From: Sphingomonas taxi
GTDB lineage: Bacteria > Pseudomonadota > Alphaproteobacteria > Sphingomonadales > Sphingomonadaceae
Assembly (NCBI RefSeq): GCF_000764535.1
Contig: NZ_CP009571.1
Span: forward strand, 2,165,001 to 2,229,000
Reading direction: 5' to 3'
Length of the DNA: 64,000 nucleotides
The translations under genes were made by a program, and so were the position numbers. Positions 23,912-35,109 of this stretch are shown one piece after another. The notes beneath the pieces were generated by a model. It worked only from the letters and a program-made list of their open reading frames with translations, was not told the DNA's origin and did no database searches. Every line of letters starts with the position of its first letter. Position 1 is the first letter of the stretch.

Positions 23912-26410
23912 TCAAACCTCCCGCAGCGCCCGTGCCGGCCGCACGCTCAATATCGGCCACGCGCCCGCCAATCCGATGCCGAGCGTCACCCCCAGCCCCA
24001 CCAGCAGCGTCGCGCCGACCGCAAGCGGATCGGGCGCCCAGGCGAAGTCGAACATCCGCACCACGACATACCACGCCCCGCCTAGCCCGAGCGCCAGCGC
24101 CACCAGCGTCACCACCGCGCCGAGCAGCAGATATTCGAGCGCCTGGGCCGCCAGCAACTGGCCGCGCGTCGCTCCCAGCGTGCGCAGGATCACCGCGTCA
24201 TAGGTGCGCGCCTCGCGCGCCGCGGCGATCGCGCCGATCAGCACCGCGATCCCCGCCGCCACCGCCACCCCCGCCGCCGCGGCGATCGCCGCCGCGACCT
24301 GGCCGACGAGATCGCGCACCTGCGCCAGCACGCCGCGCACCTCGATCACCGACACCGACGGGAAGGGCGCGAGCAGCGCGCGCGTCACCCGCCCCTCGCG
24401 TCCCCGCGGCAGGTCGACCGTCGCCGCCAGATTGTGCGGCGCGTCCGCCAGCGTGTCGGGCGAGAAGACCAGCACGAAGTTGAAGCCCAGCGTATCCCAT
24501 TGGATGCGCCGGAACGACGCGACCCGCGCGGTCCGCTCGACGCCGAGCAGGCTGACCGTCAGCGGATCGCCGAGCTTGAGGTCGAGCGCCTCGGCGAGCC
24601 GCTCGTCGACCGAAACCAGCGGCGGTCCGGCATAATCCTTCGGCCACCAACGGCCGGCGGCGAGCGTGCTCCCCTCGGGCAAGGTCGCCGCATAGGTCAG
24701 GCCGCGCTCGCCGCGCAGCGCCCAGGCGCCCTCGGGCAAGGTCTTGAGATCGGCGACGCGGATGTCGCGATAGCCGGTGATCGTGCCGCGCAGGATCGGC
24801 ACGGTCTTGACCACCGCCACCGGCACCGCGGCGGTGACGATGCGGCGGAACTCGGCCTCGCGCGGCCGCGGCACGTCGAGCGCGAACAGCGCCGGTGCGC
24901 GCGCCGGCACGGTGGTGGCGATATTGGCGTCGATGCTGGTGCGGATCGCGGCGAGCAGCACGAACAGCGTCAGTCCGAGCCCCAGCGCCACCACCAACGC
25001 CTCCGTCCGCGCCCCCGGCCGGTGCAGCGCGGCGATGGCGAGCCGCAGCAGCGGCCGGCGCGACCGCGGCAGCCGCACCGCGGCGGCGCGCACCAGCCGC
25101 CCGAGCCCGGCGAGCAGCAGCAGCGCCCCCGCCACCGCGGCGAGGAAGCCCGCCGCCATCGCCGGTTGCGCCGAGGTGGCGATCGCCAGCGCGACCGCCG
25201 CGCCGCCGGCGAGCAGAGCGGTCCCCCGCCCCCGCCACGACGCCGCGCGCATCGGCGCGAGCGCGCCGCGCAGCAGCCCCGCCGCCGGCGTCGCCCCCGC
25301 CGCGGCGAGCGGCGGCGCGGCGAAGGCGATCGCGATCAGCACGCCATAGGCCGCCGCGCGCACCAACGGCCACGGCTCGATCGTCAGGTGCGGCACCACC
25401 GGCAACGCGCCCGCCAGCGCCTTGCCGAGCAGCGGCACCGCGGCGATGCCGATCGCCAGCCCGCCGGCGATCCCCACCAGCGCCGCCGCACCGATCTCGA
25501 TCGCATAGAGGCGCCCGACATCGGCGGTGGTCGCGCCGAGCACCTTGAGCGTCGCGATGCCGCCGCGCCGTCCGGCGAGGAACGAGGCGACGCCGTTGCC
25601 GACGCCGATCCCGGCGATCGCCAGCGCGGCGAGCCCGACCAGCGTCAGGAACTCGCCCATCCGGTCGACGAAGCGCGACGCCCCCGGCGAGGCGCGCTCG
25701 CGCGTCTTGCTTTCCCAGCCCGCGGTGGCGAAACGCGCCTCGAACGCTTTGGCGATCCGCCCCGGATCGCTGCCGGCGGGCAGGCGCAGGCGATAGCGCG
25801 TCTCGTAGAGGCTGCCCGGCTGGACCAATTGCGTCGCCGGCAGCGTCGCCAGCGCGATGATCGCCACCGGCCCGAGCGTGAACCCCTCGCCGAGCCGGTC
25901 GGGCTCGTCGGCGATGATCCCGCCGACGGTCAGCCCCGCCGCCCCCACCATGAAGCGCGCACCGGGCCGCAGCCGCAGCCGCTCGGCGAGCGCCGGCGCG
26001 ATCCACGCCTGCCCCGGCGGCGGCGCCCCGACGCGCCGCCCGCCCGTCAGCGTCACCCGGCCGTAGAGCGGATAGGCGGCATCGACCGCCTTCAGCTGGA
26101 TCGGCGCCGCGCTGCCGCCGGCGACCGCATTGGCCTGCATCCGCACCGTCTGCGAAACGGCGCCGGCGCGCGTCATCGCCGCACGCTCGGCATCGCCCGC
26201 CGATCGCTGCGACACCGCGAATTCGACGTCGCCGCCGAGGATCACCGCGCCCCGCGCCGCCAGTTCGCGCCCCACCGCATCGGCGAGCCCGCCGATCGCC
26301 GCCAACGCCGCGACGCCGAGCAACAGGCAGACGACGAGCAGCCGCAGCCCGCGGAACCGCCAGTCCAGCTCGCGCCGCGCCAGCCGCCACGCCGAGGCCC
26401 AGCCGCTCAA
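23912..26410 (-). CDS. YbbP-like ABC transporter permease (FtsX/MacB fold)
   Basis: 832-residue inner-membrane permease. The start is a TTG at 26410 overlapping the ATPase stop (TTGA); the reading (M)SGWASAWRLARRELDWRFRG is typical of YbbP starts. A first helix (LRLLVVCLLLGVAALAAIGG) precedes a large periplasmic domain, then two FtsX-type helix bundles (MGEFLTLVGLAALAIAGIGV; late GVAVAAGIAVLIGAI and LLLGAVVTLVALALGLGGAW). LKVLGATTADVGRLYAIE and LRTLGATRGQLLAAQALEY are the expected coupling helices. With the ATPase it matches the YbbA-YbbP pair, encoded beside tesA in E. coli as here. The substrate is not firmly known; lipid or lipoprotein handling is suspected. Confidence 0.88.
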   Translation of the reverse strand: MSGWASAWRLARRELDWRFRGLRLLVVCLLLGVAALAAIGGLADAVGRELAARGAVILGGDVEFAVSQRSAGDAERAAMTRAGAVSQTVRMQANAVAGGSAAPIQLKAVDAAYPLYGRVTLTGGRRVGAPPPGQAWIAPALAERLRLRPGARFMVGAAGLTVGGIIADEPDRLGEGFTLGPVAIIALATLPATQLVQPGSLYETRYRLRLPAGSDPGRIAKAFEARFATAGWESKTRERASPGASRFVDRMGEFLTLVGLAALAIAGIGVGNGVASFLAGRRGGIATLKVLGATTADVGRLYAIEIGAAALVGIAGGLAIGIAAVPLLGKALAGALPVVPHLTIEPWPLVRAAAYGVLIAIAFAAPPLAAAGATPAAGLLRGALAPMRAASWRGRGTALLAGGAAVALAIATSAQPAMAAGFLAAVAGALLLLAGLGRLVRAAAVRLPRSRRPLLRLAIAALHRPGARTEALVVALGLGLTLFVLLAAIRTSIDANIATTVPARAPALFALDVPRPREAEFRRIVTAAVPVAVVKTVPILRGTITGYRDIRVADLKTLPEGAWALRGERGLTYAATLPEGSTLAAGRWWPKDYAGPPLVSVDERLAEALDLKLGDPLTVSLLGVERTARVASFRRIQWDTLGFNFVLVFSPDTLADAPHNLAATVDLPRGREGRVTRALLAPFPSVSVIEVRGVLAQVRDLVGQVAAAIAAAAGVAVAAGIAVLIGAIAAAREARTYDAVILRTLGATRGQLLAAQALEYLLLGAVVTLVALALGLGGAWYVVVRMFDFAWAPDPLAVGATLLVGLGVTLGIGLAGAWPILSVRPARALREV

Positions 26411-27069
26411 ACGATCCGTCCGTCGGCGAGCGTCACCACCCGGTCGCACCGTTCGGCGAGGCTGCGGTCGTGGGTGATGACGACCAGCGTCGCGCCGATC
26501 GCCGCGCGGCGCGCGAACAGCAGGTCCATGATCGCCGCGCCGGTCGCGGTGTCGAGATTGCCGGTCGGCTCGTCGGCGAAGACCAGCGGCGGCCGCGGCC
26601 CCAGCGCCCGCGCGATCGCGACGCGCTGCTGCTCGCCGCCCGACAATTGCGAGGGGTAATGATCGAGCCGGTGACCGAGCCCGACCGCCGCCAGCTCCGC
26701 CGCGGCCCGCTCCCACGCGTCCGCCGCCCCGGCCAATTCCATCGGCACCGCGACATTCTCGCGCGCAGTCATCGTCGGCAGCAGGTGGAAGGCCTGCAGC
26801 ACGATCCCGATCCGCCCGCGACGGGCACGCGCCAGCGCATCCTCGTCGAGGCGGCCGAAGTCGAGCCCGTCGACCGTCACGCGTCCGCCGCTCGCCCGCT
26901 CCAGCCCGGCGAGCACCGCCATCAGCGACGATTTGCCCGACCCCGAGGTGCCGAGCAGCGCGACGCTTTCGCCGCGCCCGACGGAGAGGTCGATGCCGCG
27001 CAGGATCGCGGTTTCGCCGAGCGTCAGCGTGACATCGCGCGCGTCGATCACCATAGCGGGTTCGGTCAT
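26407..27069 (-). CDS. YbbA-like ABC transporter ATP-binding protein
   Basis: 220-residue ATPase partner of the permease. Walker A is LLGTSGSGKSS, Q-loop IGIVLQAFHLLPTMTA, signature YPSQLSGGEQQRVAIARAL, Walker B LVFADEPTGNLDTAT, and H-loop VVITHDRSLA, all intact. It belongs to the MacB/LolD/YbbA subgroup by the EPTGNLD sequence. I take the ATG at 27069; no clear Shine-Dalgarno precedes it, and the Met at codon 6 is an alternative. It is divergent from the TesA-like lipoprotein gene, with 17 bp between their starts, so the two promoters must overlap or reach into coding sequence. Confidence 0.9.
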   Translation of the reverse strand: MTEPAMVIDARDVTLTLGETAILRGIDLSVGRGESVALLGTSGSGKSSLMAVLAGLERASGGRVTVDGLDFGRLDEDALARARRGRIGIVLQAFHLLPTMTARENVAVPMELAGAADAWERAAAELAAVGLGHRLDHYPSQLSGGEQQRVAIARALGPRPPLVFADEPTGNLDTATGAAIMDLLFARRAAIGATLVVITHDRSLAERCDRVVTLADGRIV

Positions 27070-27086
27070 ATCGGGAGGACAAGGCC

Positions 27087-27794
27087 TTGAAGGGGCTGAT
27101 GATACGCTATGCGGCAGCGGCCGCGCTCGGCCAAGCCCTGATGCTCGCCGGCTGCGACCGGCCGGCGTCCGCCCCGACCGCGACGCCCGTTGCGACGGCG
27201 CGTGCGACGGCGCCGCGCCCTGCCGGCCCCGAACGGCTGGTGCTGGCCTTCGGCGACAGCCTCTATGCCGGTTACGGCCTCGACCGCGGCCAGAGCCTGC
27301 CCGACGCGGTGCAGGCACGGTTGCGCCGCGACGGGATCAACGCGACGATCGTCAACGCCGGCGTCTCGGGCGACACCACCGCGGCGGGCCGGCAGCGGCT
27401 CGGCTTCGTGCTCGACAATCTGCCCCGCAAGCCCGATCTCGTGCTGCTCGGCCTCGGCGGCAACGACGTGCTGCGCCAGCTTCCCGCCGCCGAGACACGC
27501 GCCAACATGACCGCGATGCTCGACGAATTGCACAAGCGCGACCTGCCGGTGGTGCTCACCGGCATGAAGGCCCCACCCAATCTCGGCACGGCGTACGTCA
27601 CCGCCTTCGACCGCATCTGGCCCGATCTGGCGAAGCGCGACCAGGCCGGCCTCTATCCCTTCGTCCTCGACGGCGTGATCGGCGATCCGAAGCTGATGCA
27701 GGCCGACCGCGTCCACCCCAATGCGACCGGCGTCGCGCGCATCGCCGACCGCCTCACCCCGCTGGTCGCCGCCGGACTCAAACCCGCCGGCTGA
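27087..27794 (+). CDS. TesA-like GDSL arylesterase, lipoprotein (paralogue 2)
   Basis: 235 residues. The start is the TTG at 27087, with GGGAGG 8 nt upstream; an ATG four codons later has only AGGGG close by. The N-terminus ends in a lipobox LMLAGC, then an Ala/Thr/Pro linker of about 25 residues. The SGNH core is complete: LAFGDSLYAGYGL, NAGVSGDTTAAGR, LGLGGNDVLRQ and ADRVHPNATG. This is the TesA (thioesterase I/arylesterase) family, here anchored to a membrane rather than free in the periplasm. Divergence from the YbbA/YbbP genes reproduces the tesA-ybbAP order of gammaproteobacteria and supports a shared pathway. Confidence 0.9.
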   Translation: MKGLMIRYAAAAALGQALMLAGCDRPASAPTATPVATARATAPRPAGPERLVLAFGDSLYAGYGLDRGQSLPDAVQARLRRDGINATIVNAGVSGDTTAAGRQRLGFVLDNLPRKPDLVLLGLGGNDVLRQLPAAETRANMTAMLDELHKRDLPVVLTGMKAPPNLGTAYVTAFDRIWPDLAKRDQAGLYPFVLDGVIGDPKLMQADRVHPNATGVARIADRLTPLVAAGLKPAG

Positions 27795-27850
27795 CGGAAC
27801 GCACGCGACGCTGCCGCGCTATAGCGTGAGGAGACCGGTACGGCCTGAGC

Positions 27851-27953
27851 CGTTCGCCCTGAGCCTGTCGAAGCCTGTCCTCAGCGACGCCGTAGGCGGC
27901 GTCGAAGGGGGCAGGTGAGTCCCACGGTGCTTCGACAAGCTCAGCATCAACGG
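27851..27953. repeat. Family B inverted repeat, copy 2
   Basis: Arms CGTTCGCCCTGAGCCTGTCG (27851-27874) and TGCTTCGACAAGCTCAGCAT (27928-27948) match the copy at 5610-5697. An inner hairpin, GACGCC with GGCGTC, lies between them. It occupies the spacer between the esterase and glutaredoxin genes. Confidence 0.78.
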
Positions 27954-28002
27954 ATTTCAGGTTACCTTGCCGTATTTCATTTACGACCCAAAAGGACCCG
28001 AC

Positions 28003-28254
28003 ATGGCCGACAGCCGCACCGCAACCTTGTACCGCATGGTCCTGCCCGACCACATCTGCCCGTTCGGCGTCCGCGCCAAGCAGATCCTGCAATCCGAAGG
28101 CTTCGAGGTCGACGACCAGATCTTGCGTTCGCGCGAGGAGGTCGAGGCGTTCAAGGCCGAGCATGACGTTGCCACCACGCCGCTGGTGTTCATCGACGGC
28201 GAACAGATCGGCGGCAGCGACGATCTCGAACGCTATCTGGCGCAGGTGGACTGA
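28003..28254 (+). CDS. Glutaredoxin-like protein with CPFG active site
   Basis: 83 residues from the ATG at 28003, which has AAAGGA 6 nt upstream (an open frame reaches 27967 without support). The thioredoxin fold is seen in TATLYRMVLPDHICPFGVRA, the cis-Pro loop VATTPLVFIDGE and the glycine-rich end IGGSDDLERYL. The active site is CPFG: the first Cys is kept but the second (CPYC in dithiol glutaredoxins) is Gly, so it should work by a monothiol mechanism. The usual CGFS of Fe-S monothiol glutaredoxins is absent. Likely role: deglutathionylation or small redox reactions in the cytoplasm. Confidence 0.88.
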   Translation: MADSRTATLYRMVLPDHICPFGVRAKQILQSEGFEVDDQILRSREEVEAFKAEHDVATTPLVFIDGEQIGGSDDLERYLAQVD

Positions 28255-28262
28255 GCCGCACC

Positions 28263-28349
28263 CGTGCTCCTGCGCAAGCAGGAGCTCAGGGTTCTGGACG
28301 CTACCGTCGTTCTGTTTGGCCCTGGGTTCCTGCCGTCGCAGGAACACTG
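28263..28349. repeat. Family C inverted repeat, copy 1
   Basis: Two small hairpins, CGTGCTCCTGCGCAAGCAGG at the left and GTTCCTGCCGTCGCAGGAAC at the right, flank a short spacer; as a pair they form an inverted repeat. Similar units are at 31724-31820 and 60841-60932. The 246-bp gap to the next gene otherwise shows nothing I can name. Confidence 0.75.
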
Positions 28350-28500
28350 AAGATCGATGCAACCTCCGCCTGCAATAGCCAAACGTATCGATCGCCGCGG
28401 CCCCGAATACCATCCACAGCTTTCGCATTGCCCGGTGAGGAACGTCGTCGCCGACCGGCCGTTCGGCAGCACTCCCCAAAGCGAAAGACACCATAGGTCT

Positions 28501-31680
<3,180 letters not shown>

Positions 31681-31723
31681 CCCGCGGGCCTTCAGCGAGA
31701 GGCAGCACGCCGGTGGATCAGCA

Positions 31724-31820
31724 CCGTGCTCCTGCGAACGCAGGAGCCCAGGGCCAAGCAAAACAACGTCGCTTGGCATTCGGGACTCCCGGGCTCCTGC
31801 TTTCGCAGGAGCACTGGGGA
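31724..31820. repeat. Family C inverted repeat, copy 2
   Basis: Hairpin arms CGTGCTCCTGCGAACGCAGG and GGCTCCTGCTTTCGCAGGAG enclose GGGCCAAGCAAAACAACGTC. That interior is the reverse complement of the interior of copy 3 (60841-60932), so the units are the same element in opposite orientation. Confidence 0.8.
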
Positions 31821-31927
31821 CCTTTCGCAGCGATCTCAGGCGGCTCGGGCTTCATCCAATAGGGCCTCCCTCGCACGTAGTGAGATAGGCTTGTCCCACC
31901 ACGCCTTGCACGCCTAACCCCACCGCA

Positions 31928-32479
31928 ATGCCCCTTCCCCTCGCCTTCTTCGACCGCGACGTGGCGACCGTCGCCCGCGATCTCATCGGCGCGACCTTGC
32001 TGGTCGACGGCGTCGGCGGCACGATCGTCGAGACCGAGGCCTACGATGCCGACGACCCCGCCTCGCACAGCGCGAACGGGCCGACGGCGCGCAATGCGGC
32101 GATGTTCGGCCCCGCCGGCCACGCCTATGTCTACCGCAGCTACGGCATCCACTGGTGCCTCAATGTCGTCTGCCTCCCGGGCAGCGCGGTGCTGATCCGC
32201 GCGCTCGAACCGACCGACGGCATCGCGACGATGATCGCCCGCCGCGGCCTCGCCGATCCGCGCCTGCTTTGCGCCGGACCGGGGCGGCTCTGCCAGGCGC
32301 TCGGCGTCGACAAGGCGCTCGACGGCACGGCGCTCGACCTGCCGCCGTTCGCGCTGGCCGCCGCCGGCGCCATCGTCCCGACCCACGCCGGCACCCGCAT
32401 CGGCATCACCCGCGCCGTCGAGACGCCATGGCGCTTCTGCGCGATCGGCTCGCGCTTCCTCAGCAAGCCGGCGCGCTGA
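31928..32479 (+). CDS. DNA-3-methyladenine glycosylase (Mpg/AAG type)
   Basis: 183 residues of the alkyladenine glycosylase family, which removes 3-methyladenine and hypoxanthine to start base-excision repair. Motifs: [20 protein letters not shown], the catalytic Glu in [34 protein letters not shown], the DNA-gripping Tyr/His stretch [22 protein letters not shown] and [12 protein letters not shown]. Length matches bacterial members. It follows the Mfd-like gene on the same strand after a family C repeat. No clear Shine-Dalgarno is visible before the ATG. Confidence 0.92.
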   Translation: MPLPLAFFDRDVATVARDLIGATLLVDGVGGTIVETEAYDADDPASHSANGPTARNAAMFGPAGHAYVYRSYGIHWCLNVVCLPGSAVLIRALEPTDGIATMIARRGLADPRLLCAGPGRLCQALGVDKALDGTALDLPPFALAAAGAIVPTHAGTRIGITRAVETPWRFCAIGSRFLSKPAR

Positions 32480-32631
32480 TCCCGAGCTTCGGCGCCGGAA
32501 GCCAGATGTTGGCGCGCCACGCGGCGCAAACAGCCCCGAAAACGCCCGCCGCCCTCCTATGAGGTGTTTGGCATGCATAATGCACTGCTACGGGTACAGC
32601 CACATCGGGCTGTGTCCTTGGGAGGAACATC

Positions 32632-32883
32632 ATGCTCATCACCACCATCGCCGCCGCGCTCCTGTCGACCACCGCCGCGCCGCAGCCCGCCTCGACACCC
32701 ACCGCATCGGCCACCCCCGTCGCGACCGCGGCAGCGGCTGCCGCCGCGACGATGGCGCGCCCGGACTACAATCCGCGCGTCTGCCTGGTCGACGACGTCA
32801 CCGGCTCGCACATCCGCCGCCGCGAGTGCAAATCGCTCAGCCAGTGGCGCAGCGCCGGCATCGACCCGCTCGCCAAGCGCTGA
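32632..32883 (+). CDS. Small exported protein of unknown function
   Basis: 83 residues. GGAGG lies 7 nt before the ATG, a strong start. The N-terminus is hydrophobic (LITTIAAALLSTTAAPQPAS), followed by an Ala/Thr/Pro run and a short conserved-looking core: RPDYNPRVCLVDDVTGSHIR and RRECKSLSQWRSAGIDP. Two cysteines in the core could form a disulfide. I know similar small exported sequences from sphingomonads with no function given. It lies between mpg and glgX on the same strand. Confidence 0.7.
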   Translation: MLITTIAAALLSTTAAPQPASTPTASATPVATAAAAAAATMARPDYNPRVCLVDDVTGSHIRRRECKSLSQWRSAGIDPLAKR

Positions 32884-32997
32884 CCCGTGCAGGCGCGCCG
32901 GCCCGACCGCCGGCGCGCCGCCCGCGTTTTCGCGCGGGAGCTTCCATGCCGCACCTGCGTTTGGCGCAGCGACGATCATCATGGGGGTTTCCAACAC

Positions 32998-35109
32998 GTG
33001 CATGCCTTGCCCGACCGGCTCGATCCGGGCTCGCCCTATCCGCTGGGCGCTACGTTCGATGGCCTCGGCGTCAATTTCGCGGTCTTCAGCGCCAATGCCG
33101 ACCGTATCGAACTCTGCGTCTTCGATCCCTCCGGCAAGCGCGAGCTGCAGCGGATCACGCTGCCCGAATGTACCGACGAGGTGTTCCACGGCTATCTGCC
33201 CGATGCCGCGCCCGGCCTGATCTACGGCTATCGCGCGCACGGCCGCTACGAGCCCGAGAACGGCCATCGCTTCAATCCCAACAAATTGCTGCTCGATCCC
33301 TATGCGCGGCGGCTGCACGGCCAGATCAAATGGACCGATGCGCTGCACGGCTACAAGGTCGGCCATGCGCGCGAGGACCTGAGCTTCGACAAGCGCGACA
33401 GCGCGCCGGCGATGCCCAAGGCAGTGGTGGTCGACGACCATTGGGATTGGTCGCGCGACACCAAGCCCAACACGCCCTGGTCCGAAACCGTGATCTACGA
33501 GGCGCACGTCAAGGGCCTGACCAGGCTGATGGAGCTGGTGCCGCCGCGCGAACGCGGGACCTATGCCGCGCTCGGCCATCCCGCGGTGATCGCGCATCTC
33601 AAGCGGATCGGCGTCACCGCGCTCGAGCTGCTGCCGATCCACAGCTTCACGCAGGACCGCTTCCTGCAGGAAAAGGGCCTGAAGAACTATTGGGGCTATA
33701 ACACGCTCGGCTTCTTCGCCCCCGAACAGGCCTATATGTCGACCGACAGCCAGGACGAGCTGCGCCGCGCCGTCCACCGCCTGCACAAGGCGGGGATCGA
33801 GGTGATCCTCGACGTCGTCTACAACCACACCTGCGAAGGCTCGGAGAAAGGCCCGACGCTGTCGTGGCGCGGGCTCGACAATGCGAGCTATTACCGGCTG
33901 GTCAAGGATCAGCCGCGCTATTCGATCAACGACACCGGCACCGGCAACACGCTCAACCTCAGCAAGGCGCGCGTCATCCAGATGGTGACCGATTCGCTGC
34001 GCTATTGGGCGACGAGCTTCGGCATCGACGGTTTCCGCTTCGATCTCGGCCTGACGCTCGGCCGCGAGGACGACGGCTTCGACCCCGGCGCCGCCTTCTT
34101 CGACGTGGTGCGACAGGACCCGGTGCTCGGTCGCCTCAAGCTGATGGCGGAGCCGTGGGACGTCGGCCCCGGCGGCTATCAGCTCGGCAATTTCCCGCCC
34201 GGCTTCGCCGAGTGGAACGACAAATACCGCGACACCGTCCGCCAGTTCTGGCGCGGCGACGCCGGCCAGCGCGCCGATCTCGCCGCGCGGCTCGCGGGCT
34301 CGGGCGACCTGTTCGACCGCCGCTCGCGCCGGCCGTGGGCGAGCATCAACCTGCTGTCCGCGCACGACGGCTTCACCCTCGCCGACACGGTGATGTACGA
34401 GGAGCGCCACAACGAGGCAAATGGCGAGGACAATCGCGACGGCCACGACAACAACCATTCACGCAACTGGGGCCAGGAAGGCCCGACCGACGATCCCGCG
34501 ATCAACGACGCGCGCGGCCGTGTCCAGCGGTCGATGCTGACGACGCTGCTCGCCTCGCTCGGCACGCCGATGCTCGTCGCCGGCGACGAATTCGGGCGGA
34601 CGCAGCAGGGCAACAACAACGCCTATTGCCAGGACAACGAGATCAGTTGGCTCGACTGGCAGGCGGCGGCGAGCGAGACCGGGCAGACGCAGATCGACTA
34701 TGTCGCGCGGCTGGCCGACCTGCGTCGTCGCTATCCGGTGCTGCGCGCCGCGACCTTCCTCTACGGGCAGGATTCGCCAGGCCACGGCATCAACGACGTC
34801 GAATGGTGGGACGAGCGCGGCGAGCGGCTGAGCCCCGAGGATTGGCAGAACCCCGAGGGTCGCGCACTGATGATGCGCCGCGCCAGCCGCAACGAGGCGG
34901 GCGAGGTCGAGGCGGTGTCGCTGCTCATCAACGGTTCGGCCGATCCGGTGACCTTCCATCTGCCGCCGCCGCATGCCGGCCGCATCGTGCTGATCGACAG
35001 CGCCAGGCCCGAGCAGGGCGAGCTGGCGATCGAGGACAGCTACGAGGTGGCGCCGCAGGGCGCGGTGCTGGTCACCTGGACGCTGACCTTCGAGGAGGAT
35101 GCGGCATGA
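32998..35109 (+). CDS. glgX: Glycogen debranching enzyme GlgX
   Basis: GH13 isoamylase-type enzyme that cleaves alpha-1,6 branches of phosphorylase-limit glycogen. The open frame extends to 32887, but conserved sequence begins LPDRLDPGSPYPLGATFDGL, so I take the GTG at 32998 (GGGGGT about 8 nt upstream), giving 703 residues. An N-terminal CBM48 domain precedes the barrel. Catalytic residues are Asp349 in GFRFDLGL, Glu385 in LMAEPWDVGPGGYQLGNFPP and Asp457 in SAHDGFTL. VTRAL ELLPIH-type and LDVVYNHTCEG segments fit GlgX. The stop overlaps treZ. In this operon it releases linear maltodextrins for TreY/TreZ and MalQ. Confidence 0.93.
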   Translation: MHALPDRLDPGSPYPLGATFDGLGVNFAVFSANADRIELCVFDPSGKRELQRITLPECTDEVFHGYLPDAAPGLIYGYRAHGRYEPENGHRFNPNKLLLDPYARRLHGQIKWTDALHGYKVGHAREDLSFDKRDSAPAMPKAVVVDDHWDWSRDTKPNTPWSETVIYEAHVKGLTRLMELVPPRERGTYAALGHPAVIAHLKRIGVTALELLPIHSFTQDRFLQEKGLKNYWGYNTLGFFAPEQAYMSTDSQDELRRAVHRLHKAGIEVILDVVYNHTCEGSEKGPTLSWRGLDNASYYRLVKDQPRYSINDTGTGNTLNLSKARVIQMVTDSLRYWATSFGIDGFRFDLGLTLGREDDGFDPGAAFFDVVRQDPVLGRLKLMAEPWDVGPGGYQLGNFPPGFAEWNDKYRDTVRQFWRGDAGQRADLAARLAGSGDLFDRRSRRPWASINLLSAHDGFTLADTVMYEERHNEANGEDNRDGHDNNHSRNWGQEGPTDDPAINDARGRVQRSMLTTLLASLGTPMLVAGDEFGRTQQGNNNAYCQDNEISWLDWQAAASETGQTQIDYVARLADLRRRYPVLRAATFLYGQDSPGHGINDVEWWDERGERLSPEDWQNPEGRALMMRRASRNEAGEVEAVSLLINGSADPVTFHLPPPHAGRIVLIDSARPEQGELAIEDSYEVAPQGAVLVTWTLTFEEDAA

